This document shows, piece after piece, positions 1-4,750 of a stretch of DNA of 5,319 nucleotides. The position numbers and the translations under genes are program-made. The stretch's first letter is position 1. Each line of letters begins with the position of its first letter. Source of the stretch: Synechococcales cyanobacterium PMM_0003 (GTDB lineage Bacteria > Cyanobacteriota > Cyanobacteriia > Pseudanabaenales > Pseudanabaenaceae); the NCBI GenBank assembly GCA_949128015.1, contig CASBRC010000273.1:1-5319 (forward strand). Reading direction: 5' to 3'. The notes under the pieces were generated by a model, which did no database searches, had not been told where the DNA came from, and was given only the letters and a program-made list of their open reading frames with translations.

Positions 1-259
1 ACTGCAACAAAGAGATGTTTTTGTTCAGTTTGTGGAAGACCTTCTCATTGACAGTGATGTGTTAGTAGTGACCGTACCTCCTAAAGCTATGAAGCGGGTG
101 GTTGAGGTCATGAATAATTCTAATTTGGATTTTGATGATGCGTATCAATATGTTGCCGCCGAACGTGAAAAAGCAATCATTATCAGCTTTGACAAAGATT
201 TTGATAAGACCGAGCAAGGACACTGGACACCGATTCAGGCAATAAATCATAAAAAATAA
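1..259 (+). CDS. PIN-domain protein, 5'-truncated (probable VapC-like toxin)
   Basis: The reading frame is open from base 2 and stops at TAA 257-259, so about 85 C-terminal residues are visible and the true start lies left of the window. A GTG at 32 could be read as a start, but the open upstream codons (LQQRDVFVQF) and the missing N-terminal part of the fold argue for truncation. The visible part fits the C-terminal two thirds of a PIN domain: a helix with LDFDDAYQY, then the hydrophobic strand AIIISFD followed by KDFDKTE and a TP near the end. These supply the later acidic residues of the Mg-dependent ribonuclease site; the first Asp would lie outside. PIN proteins of this size are usually type II toxins that cut RNA and are paired with a small antitoxin encoded just upstream, which cannot be seen here. 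Family call fairly sure; toxin role inferred. Confidence 0.7.
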   Translation, partial: LQQRDVFVQFVEDLLIDSDVLVVTVPPKAMKRVVEVMNNSNLDFDDAYQYVAAEREKAIIISFDKDFDKTEQGHWTPIQAINHKK

Positions 260-279
260 GGGTTCACAATAAGAAAATG

Positions 280-327
280 GCGATCGCTGTTATGTGGAAT
301 TTCGGAGATGATGGTTGTTGCGATCCT
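280..327 (+). repeat. Copy 1 of 40-bp HIP1-framed repeat
   Basis: GCGATCGC at 280-287 is followed by a 32-bp core and a degenerate HIP1 (gcgatcct) at 320-327, giving a 40-bp step between octamers. The core ends in GGAGATGATGGTTGTTGCGA, which is identical in the copies at 1045 and 1757. The core matches the 1045 copy at 28 of 32 positions and the 1757 copy at 27 of 32. It lies 20 bp after the PIN gene stop, and its last two bases overlap the stop codon of the minus-strand toxin gene. Confidence 0.85.
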
Positions 328-664
328 ACCCCATCACTCTTTGTTTAGCTTTCTCATAAGCAGGATCGTGAATATCAAAACTAATCACCCGCACCCTTTT
401 TGGAGTAGGCTTTTCATAAATCCGATAGACCAGCCTATATTCCGCCTCATCATAAAGAATCTCCAAAGCATGATATCCACGCAAATCGCCCTTTAACTTA
501 TGACAACTCAAAATCCCACCAGTCTCAGGACTTGACTGTAAAATAGGCTTAAACAAACCCTCAAAATCAGCTTGCAAGACCGTCGGCAAATTTGGTAAAT
601 TTTCCGAAAATACAAGTGGATGCACTTGCAAAAAATACTTAGCGCGTATAGCCGCGCTGCACAA
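326..664 (-). CDS. RelE/ParE-superfamily toxin of a type II toxin-antitoxin pair
   Basis: Up to 112 residues, stop TAG at 328-326. The C-terminal half has the RelE/ParE layout: a central helix (QADFEGLFKPIL), then HKLKGDLRGYHALEILY, the strand YRLVYRIY and a final strand RVRVISFDIHD. Such toxins usually cleave mRNA on the ribosome or, in the ParE branch, poison gyrase; the sequence does not say which. It follows the antitoxin gene directly on the same strand, as is typical. The start is uncertain. The longest frame begins at TTG 664 and overlaps the antitoxin by 26 bp, with AGGGAG only one base upstream, too close to act normally. A GTG at 625 would begin just before the first predicted strand (HPLVFS), give 99 residues and leave a 13-bp gap, but it has no clear ribosome site. 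RelE-like call good; exact subfamily unresolved. Confidence 0.72.
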   Translation of the reverse strand: MCSAAIRAKYFLQVHPLVFSENLPNLPTVLQADFEGLFKPILQSSPETGGILSCHKLKGDLRGYHALEILYDEAEYRLVYRIYEKPTPKRVRVISFDIHDPAYEKAKQRVMG

Positions 665-920
665 TCTCCCTATTCACCTGCTCCAAATCAAACTCCTCAT
701 CTAGAGTTCCAATCGTTACCCATTCATCTTCACCAATCGGCTTAGCAATTCGAGCGACCGCCTTAGACTCAGCCGAACTTGGAACAAATTGATTTTCCCG
801 TCGCAACTTCTCAGCGATCGCCTCACGCAGCCAACTCATTCGCCCTCGTAAAGGCAAGCTATTAAAAACATCAACCGCCAAAGAAACGGTGACGCGCTTA
901 GTTGTATCTTTCGTCTTCAC
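639..920 (-). CDS. Ribbon-helix-helix-type antitoxin
   Basis: 93 residues from a GTG start at 920, chosen because AAAGAGG lies 7 bases upstream and there is no better start. The N-terminus has a ribbon-helix-helix pattern: a short strand KRVTVSL (about 8-14) that would enter the DNA major groove, a turn, and an amphipathic helix RMSWLREAIAEKLRRE (about 27-42). The rest (about 43-93) is charged and acidic (GEDEWV, LDEEFDLEQVNREIV), as expected of a flexible tail that wraps and blocks the toxin. It precedes the RelE-like gene with overlap or near contact, so the two are likely translated together. Antitoxins of this type commonly repress their own promoter, which would lie between 935 and 1004; I could not identify a convincing operator there. 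Role inferred from context and fold pattern. Confidence 0.7.
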   Translation of the reverse strand: MKTKDTTKRVTVSLAVDVFNSLPLRGRMSWLREAIAEKLRRENQFVPSSAESKAVARIAKPIGEDEWVTIGTLDEEFDLEQVNREIVQRGYTR

Positions 921-927
921 CTAAGTA

Positions 928-934
928 CCTCTTT
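928..934 (-). promoter_or_regulatory. Ribosome binding site of the antitoxin gene
   Basis: On the minus strand this reads AAAGAGG, 7 bases before the GTG start at 920. It is the only clear Shine-Dalgarno sequence in the window; the other genes lack one. It decides the choice of a GTG start for the antitoxin. Confidence 0.65.
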
Positions 935-1004
935 AAGCTACTCCTAGCAAACATTCTATCTTAAAACACTATACATTACTGATATTTGGGTAGTGAGTGA
1001 TTTG

Positions 1005-1092
1005 GCGATCGCTATCAAGTAAAATTTTGAAGATGAGAGTTGGGGCGATCGCAGTTATGCGTAATTTTGGAGATGATGGTTGTTGCGATCGC
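1005..1092 (+). repeat. Tandem pair (copies 2a, 2b) of 40-bp HIP1-framed repeat
   Basis: Three intact GCGATCGC octamers start at 1005, 1045 and 1085, exactly 40 bp apart. The second unit (1045-1084) has a core almost identical to the copy at 1757 (30 of 32). The first unit (1005-1044) is a diverged version whose 32-bp core agrees with the second at 20 positions, mainly in the aattttg-agatga-gttg part. This fills much of the gap between the divergent antitoxin and Uma2 genes. Confidence 0.8.
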
Positions 1093-1111
1093 TTTATTTT
1101 GAGCAGAAGCA

Positions 1112-1117
1112 TATAAT
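1112..1117 (+). promoter_or_regulatory. Possible -10 box of the Uma2 gene
   Basis: TATAAT matches the sigma-70 -10 consensus perfectly and lies 42 bases before the Uma2 ATG. No good -35 box is present at 16-18 bp upstream; that position falls in the HIP1 octamer ending the tandem repeat (1085-1092). In this AT-rich gap a chance match is possible. Confidence 0.35.
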
Positions 1118-1159
1118 TGTAATGACAGTTAAAGTAAAAATTAGTGAAAACTAGAAATT

Positions 1160-1723
1160 ATGCGATCGCCAATACCCATTTTCTCGGTCACGGAATATTT
1201 AGAAGCGGAAAGTAGAAGCGAAGTTCGCCATGAATATCTGGATGGTCAGGTTTTTGCGATGGCTGGAGGAAGCAAAGCACACAATATAATTACGTTGAAT
1301 ATTGCCAGTCGCTTGCGTTCCCAATTGAGAGGAAGAAGTTGCGATGTGTTTATGTCAGACATGAAGGTAATACTAAAGTCTGTCTATCAAAATAAGACTA
1401 TATTTTATTATCCTGATGTGCTAATTACTTGTAGTCCCGAAGATAGAGATACCTATCTGGTAAATTATCCTTGTGTGATTTTTGAGGTGTTGTCACCAAG
1501 TACTGAGGTAAGCGATCGGCGCGAAAAATTGATTAATTATCAGACAATTAATAGTCTGCAAGAATATATTTTGGTTGCACAAGATAAAATAAAGATAGAA
1601 GTCTATCGCCAAGATTTGGTAGGTAATTGGACTAAAGAAATATTAGGACATGAGGATAATTTAGTTCTAAATTCGCTAAATTTATCTTTAGCGATGGCAG
1701 ATATTTATGAGGATATTTTCTGA
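1160..1723 (+). CDS. Uma2 family protein (DUF820), putative restriction-endonuclease-fold nuclease
   Basis: 187 residues, full length for the family, from ATG 1160. There is no Shine-Dalgarno, which is common in cyanobacteria. Diagnostic motifs in order: HEYLDGQVFAMAGG (24-37), H41 at the head of a helix, SDMKV (66-70), YYPDVLITC (83-91), FEVLSPSTE (108-116), SDRREKL (118-124), and SLQEYILV (132-139). The PD-(D/E)XK-like acidic residues are probably Asp86 and Glu109. Uma2 proteins are hugely expanded in cyanobacterial genomes and their cellular role and substrate are not established; nuclease activity is inferred from the fold. The gene stands alone, with 40-bp HIP1 repeats on both sides and a toxin-antitoxin pair divergent from it. 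The second to fourth codons sit in a HIP1 octamer (1162-1169). The family call is certain; the function is not. Confidence 0.93.
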   Translation: MRSPIPIFSVTEYLEAESRSEVRHEYLDGQVFAMAGGSKAHNIITLNIASRLRSQLRGRSCDVFMSDMKVILKSVYQNKTIFYYPDVLITCSPEDRDTYLVNYPCVIFEVLSPSTEVSDRREKLINYQTINSLQEYILVAQDKIKIEVYRQDLVGNWTKEILGHEDNLVLNSLNLSLAMADIYEDIF

Positions 1724-1756
1724 TCGTTGCGATCGCATTTTTAAAGTGCTTATAGT

Positions 1757-1804
1757 GCGATCGCAATTATGCGAAATTTTGGAGATGATGGTTGTTGCGA
1801 TTGC
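1757..1804 (+). repeat. Copy 3 of 40-bp HIP1-framed repeat
   Basis: GCGATCGC at 1757-1764 is followed by a 32-bp core and then gcgattgc at 1797-1804, a HIP1 octamer with one change, again 40 bp on. The core is 30 of 32 identical to the copy at 1045. It lies 33 bp after the Uma2 stop. Another intact HIP1 (1729-1736) lies 28 bp before it but out of the 40-bp register. The rest of this 200-bp gap (1805-1923) holds nothing I recognise apart from the presumed leader of the next gene. Confidence 0.85.
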
Positions 1805-1923
1805 CTATCACCATACGCAGTGTAAATATCAGAAACAAACAAGCCTGCTGAACGTGTTAAATTTAGACAGTGAGCGACAAACTAACCTTTGTTAAAAACC
1901 TTATTCGACTAATTATTTAGAGC

Positions 1924-2745
1924 ATGTTTGTCAGAAAAAGAATCGATTACTTCCTCATTACATCTATTTTTTTAGTTTTAGCGATTGATTTAGCAGTTTT
2001 TCTATTCAGTCCATCGATATTAATACCAATTGTTTGGGCAGTCTTGAGCCTTGGTATTAAAGGCTTGATTTGCAGTTGGAATCATCACCATCAGCACTGC
2101 AAGTTTTTCACCCTCTCTTGGGCAAATCGTCTACTTGAAGTCATAATGGGGCTGCAAACGGGAATCGTCGGAGAGGCTTGGGTTTTGCACCATACTCTCG
2201 GTCATCATATTAACTATTTAGATCAGTCCAAAGATGAGTCTGCTTGGAAGACCAATAGTGGCAGATTAATGCCACAGATGGAATACACCTTTAAAGTAGG
2301 GATCATGGCTTATCCAAGAGCATTAATCGTAGGAAAGCGATACCCAAAATCTCGTAATAAGCTAATTCAGAATATTTTGTTGACGACCTTGATACTGGGT
2401 TTGCTCTCTTGGATTGATTGGAGTAGAACCTTGATTATTTTTATTATTCCGATGATCATTTTGTTATTCTTGACCGTCAACGAGACTTATCATCATCATT
2501 CTGGATTAGACCAAGAGGATGCCTATGCAGCGACGTATAACATTACGGATCGTTGGTATAACTTTTTTACTTGCAATTTGGGATATCACACTGCTCATCA
2601 TGTGCAATGTGGTCGTCATTGGAGTGACTTACCCCAGTTTCATGAGGATATTAAAGAAAAAATTCCTTCTCATTTATATCGAGAACCGGGCTTTCCATTT
2701 ACCTTAATGACAAAAGTTGAAAAGGCTTTTTCACAGCAACATTAA
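1924..2745 (+). CDS. Membrane fatty acid desaturase/hydroxylase family protein
   Basis: 273 residues from ATG 1924; no clear Shine-Dalgarno. Three histidine boxes of the membrane di-iron desaturase/hydroxylase family are present: H54-H58 (NHHHQH), H90-H94-H95 (HTLGHH) and H222-H225-H226 (YHTAHH), with an extra H190-H192 cluster (ETYHHHSG). Hydrophobic segments lie at about 10-30, 31-51, 147-165 and 168-186, giving the usual pattern of paired membrane spans with the His boxes on the cytosolic face. Such enzymes use O2 and electrons from ferredoxin or a similar donor to desaturate or hydroxylate acyl chains or other lipids. It is shorter than the usual DesA/DesC acyl-lipid desaturases (about 300-350 residues), so I give no symbol; the substrate cannot be told, and hydroxylation remains possible. 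It stands alone and ends at a strong palindrome shared with the convergent gene. Confidence 0.85.
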   Translation: MFVRKRIDYFLITSIFLVLAIDLAVFLFSPSILIPIVWAVLSLGIKGLICSWNHHHQHCKFFTLSWANRLLEVIMGLQTGIVGEAWVLHHTLGHHINYLDQSKDESAWKTNSGRLMPQMEYTFKVGIMAYPRALIVGKRYPKSRNKLIQNILLTTLILGLLSWIDWSRTLIIFIIPMIILLFLTVNETYHHHSGLDQEDAYAATYNITDRWYNFFTCNLGYHTAHHVQCGRHWSDLPQFHEDIKEKIPSHLYREPGFPFTLMTKVEKAFSQQH

Positions 2746-2749
2746 ATCC

Positions 2750-2804
2750 AAAACCTAAAAAGCTGTGGCGCACGCTTAGCGTGCGCCACAGCTTTTTAGG
2801 TTTT
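2750..2804. terminator. Bidirectional terminator: perfect 27-bp-arm palindrome
   Basis: The left arm 2750-2776 is the exact reverse complement of the right arm 2778-2804 around one central base (2777), so the RNA would form a very long hairpin with a tiny loop. The core is GTGGCGCACGC/GCGTGCGCCAC, flanked by A5 on the left and T5 on the right, then CCT/AGG and a final A4/T4 pair. Either strand therefore gives a GC-rich stem followed by U runs. It lies 4 bp after the desaturase stop and touches the stop codon of the convergent FolB-RNase HI gene. It could also be a copy of a dispersed palindromic element recruited as a terminator. Confidence 0.85.
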
Positions 2805-3757
2805 TACATGTATTTGGCGGTATAACTACGGGCGATCGCATCGCATCTCTCGTTATCGGGATCGCCAGAATGTCCCTCTACCCAATGCCATCGGATATTT
2901 GATGAATTCAGAGGATCGAGTTGTTGCCAAAATTCTTGATTTTTGACGGGCTTATTATCTTTGGTTTTCCAGCCATTTTTTTTCCAGCCTTTAATCCATT
3001 TAGTAATTCCGTCTAGAACATACTTGCTATCGGTATAGAGATCGACGGGTGTTGATTGTTTGTGAGTAGCGAGAAATTCTAGGGCTGCGATCGCACCTTG
3101 CAGTTCCATTTGGTTATTGGTGGTTTCGCGAATACCGCCGCCAAGTTCTTTGATGCTACCATCTGAGAAATGGATGACTACACCCCAACCGCCTGGTCCT
3201 GGATTTTTGGAGCAAGCACCATCGGTATGGATGCTAATAATTTTGGATTCGGCTGAACTGGTGATTGGTGATTGCTGGTTGGTGACTTTGGCTTCTAGAA
3301 CCGATTCAGCTTTGGGTTTGCTTGGGATTGCCGTTGTTTCAAGTTTTGTTTGAATAGTTTTAGCGGCTCTTGTTGATGATTGGTGATCACGCGATCGCAA
3401 AATTTCGACAGCAACAGATCCTTGGAAATTAGGAATTGGCGGATGCTTGTTGACGCGGACTTCGACCTGTGCAATTTTTAGATCTTCGAGGAGGCTATCG
3501 GCGATCGCACCGACTAAGCGCTCGATTAGTTTAAATTTCTGAGTTTGAATTAGATTCTCAATCTTCTGAATACAGGAAATATAGTTAACCGTATCTTCGA
3601 TTTCGTCATTGTGGGTAGCTTCTTCAAAATCAACCCATAAAGTTGCATCCACCTCAAACCATTGTCCTAGTACATTTTCTTCGGGTAGATATCCCACATA
3701 TCCATAGGCTCTTACCCCTTTGAGATAAATTTTGTTGTAGTTTTTGTTCGTTGTCAT
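2804..3757 (-). CDS. Fusion of dihydroneopterin aldolase (FolB) and ribonuclease HI
   Basis: 317 residues from ATG 3757, one uninterrupted frame. Residues 8-121 are FolB, which converts 7,8-dihydroneopterin to 6-hydroxymethyl-dihydropterin plus glycolaldehyde in folate synthesis. By motif alignment with the S. aureus enzyme the site residues are Glu27 (LPEE), Tyr59 (DTVNY), Glu79 (LIERL) and Lys104 (NKHPPIP). Residues about 172-315 are RNase HI, which cuts RNA in RNA-DNA hybrids: Asp179 (HTDGAC), Glu218 (NQMEL), Asp243 (YTDSKY), His296 (EGHSG) and Asp306 (NERCD), with the basic protrusion [12 protein letters not shown] (253-264) of the E. coli type. Residues 123-170 are a Ser/Thr/Lys/Gln-rich linker. 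The linker has no in-frame ATG or GTG; the nearest candidate start is TTG at codon 120 without a ribosome site, so the RNase half is probably made only as part of the fusion. Both domains are certain. The gene is probably co-transcribed with ylqF, 52 bp upstream. Confidence 0.93.
   Translation of the reverse strand: MTTNKNYNKIYLKGVRAYGYVGYLPEENVLGQWFEVDATLWVDFEEATHNDEIEDTVNYISCIQKIENLIQTQKFKLIERLVGAIADSLLEDLKIAQVEVRVNKHPPIPNFQGSVAVEILRSRDHQSSTRAAKTIQTKLETTAIPSKPKAESVLEAKVTNQQSPITSSAESKIISIHTDGACSKNPGPGGWGVVIHFSDGSIKELGGGIRETTNNQMELQGAIAALEFLATHKQSTPVDLYTDSKYVLDGITKWIKGWKKNGWKTKDNKPVKNQEFWQQLDPLNSSNIRWHWVEGHSGDPDNERCDAIARSYTAKYM
3259..3286. repeat. Heptamer tandem repeat in the fusion linker
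   Basis: On the + strand this reads TGGTGAT TGGTGAT TGCTGGT TGGTGAC, four head-to-tail 7-mers. A related pair, TGATGAT TGGTGAT, lies at 3374-3387, also within the linker coding region. On the coding strand the first block gives residues 158-167 ([10 protein letters not shown]). It resembles in kind the short tandem heptanucleotide repeats known from filamentous cyanobacteria; I do not assign it to a named class. Confidence 0.6.
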
Positions 3758-3809
3758 GAATTTCTAGTATTGAACAGTTTGCGAAATTACGCGGATGATT
3801 TCTTGAGTA

Positions 3810-4649
3810 TTAAAAAGGTGGCATTTCTAAGGCGATCGCACCTAATTTCCCTTTGCGAAAATCATATAAAATCAATCTAGCAACCTTATCTAAATCGCCT
3901 TGAAACTTATTTAAAGCGGCGACTTCGTGAATATACTCAATCCCTGAAGTGACAGTCGCTGGATCAATTTGGTAACGACTACTCAACTTAGCATTTAGGG
4001 CGATCAACAAATCTACGGCTTCGGCTGCCACTAACACATTGTCATAGGCAGCCTGACCAATATCATCACAAATTGCCAATTTCATCGCTGCATCTTGATT
4101 GTGCAGCAAAGGTGGAATTACGCCAGGCGTATCCAGTAAATCAATCTGATCGGAAATCCTGACCCAGCGTAACTGGCGGGTTACCCCTGCTTTATTAGAA
4201 CTGGCGACCACTTTTCTTTTGAGTAAGCGGTTAATTAGCGCTGATTTACCCACATTGGGGAAACCGATCACCACCGCCCGCACAGGACGAGGTAACATGC
4301 CCCGCCCATGTCGGCGTTCATTTACCTTCTCGCCTGCTACCTGTGCTGCCTTCATTAGTTCCACCATGCCTTTGCCAGCCTGTGCATCGGTGAAATAAAT
4401 CATGCGATCCTGCTCAGTAAACCATCGCGTCCATTGCGATCGCACTGTCGAAGATATGGCATCGATGCGATTGCACACTAAGATATGCGACTTTCCCTCC
4501 ACCCATTTTTCAATTTTGGGATGCTTACTAGACATCAAAATGCGCGAATCGCGCACTTCAATTACCACATCAACCAATTTCAGTTGTTCTAACAACTGCT
4601 TTTCAGCTTTGGCGATATGACCTGGATACCACTGAATTGGGCTTGCCAT
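3810..4649 (-). CDS. ylqF: Ribosome biogenesis GTPase YlqF/RbgA
   Basis: 279 residues, normal family length, from ATG 4649; no Shine-Dalgarno, since the leader is a T-rich run. The GTPase motifs are in the circularly permuted order of the YlqF/YawG class: G4 NRID (60-63; consensus NKxD), the G5-like DAQAGKG (88-94), G1 P-loop GFPNVGKS (129-136), G2 Thr157 in AGVTRQ, and G3 DTPG (173-176). The N-terminal WYPGHIAKA (7-15) carries His11, which corresponds to the histidine needed for GTP hydrolysis in Bacillus RbgA. The C-terminal part (about 185-279) is the helical RNA-binding region. In Bacillus the protein is needed for late 50S subunit maturation; the same role is likely here. It probably heads a two-gene transcript with folB-rnh. 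G4 has Arg in place of the usual Lys, a conservative change. Confidence 0.95.
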   Translation of the reverse strand: MASPIQWYPGHIAKAEKQLLEQLKLVDVVIEVRDSRILMSSKHPKIEKWVEGKSHILVCNRIDAISSTVRSQWTRWFTEQDRMIYFTDAQAGKGMVELMKAAQVAGEKVNERRHGRGMLPRPVRAVVIGFPNVGKSALINRLLKRKVVASSNKAGVTRQLRWVRISDQIDLLDTPGVIPPLLHNQDAAMKLAICDDIGQAAYDNVLVAAEAVDLLIALNAKLSSRYQIDPATVTSGIEYIHEVAALNKFQGDLDKVARLILYDFRKGKLGAIALEMPPF

Positions 4650-4750
4650 AGGAAAAAAAATACAGAGAGAAAGTATCTTTAACTATATACTGTTGCTAAG
4701 ATATTAAGAAATATTAAGATCCTCTTTTAATTTTACCTTTAATAAAAATC
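4650..4750. promoter_or_regulatory. Divergent promoter region of ylqF and the Psb32-like gene
   Basis: This 101-bp AT-rich gap separates two divergent starts and must hold both promoters unless they lie within genes. Candidate -10 boxes are TATAGT for ylqF (minus strand, 4687-4682) and TATACT for the + strand gene (4686-4691); they overlap. Neither has a convincing -35 box at 16-18 bp. Exact transcription starts cannot be set from sequence. Confidence 0.45.
4701..4720. repeat. 10-bp-spaced direct repeat in the divergent promoter
   Basis: ATATTAAGAA is followed directly by ATATTAAGAT: two units one helical turn apart, differing in one base. On the minus strand this reads CTTAATAT twice, followed by a third CTTAG further on. 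It lies about 30 bp before the Psb32-like ATG and upstream of the candidate ylqF -10 box. Spacing of this kind suits binding of a dimeric response regulator, but AT-rich DNA yields such repeats by chance. Confidence 0.35.

Noticed and set aside
62..250. - strand ORF of 62 codons
   Set aside because: It is antisense to the PIN-domain frame and shows no family features.
308..496. + strand ORF of 62 codons starting in the repeat
   Set aside because: It is antisense to the RelE-like toxin gene, whose protein has clear family features; this frame has none.
1005..1092. CRISPR-like array
   Set aside because: The regular 40-bp step comes from HIP1 octamers, and what lies between them is itself repeated, not unique spacers; only two units and no cas gene.
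1707..1895. Small + strand ORF after Uma2 (62 codons)
   Set aside because: It overlaps the Uma2 end, has no ribosome site, and most of its length is HIP1 and the 40-bp repeat read in one frame (EMMVVAIA); the copy at 280 gives a similar MMVVAI peptide in another chance ORF.
2519..2707. + strand ORF of 62 codons inside the desaturase
   Set aside because: It is a frame-shifted shadow of the region carrying the third histidine box.
2750..2804. End of an insertion sequence
   Set aside because: The two arms abut one central base, leaving no room for a transposase or internal DNA, and no target-site duplication was seen.
3117..3353. + strand ORF of 78 codons
   Set aside because: It is antisense to the RNase HI domain and linker; its proline-rich start mirrors the conserved GPGGWG coding region.
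4402..4620. + strand ORF of 72 codons
   Set aside because: It is antisense to the N-terminal half of YlqF, which has conserved GTPase motifs.
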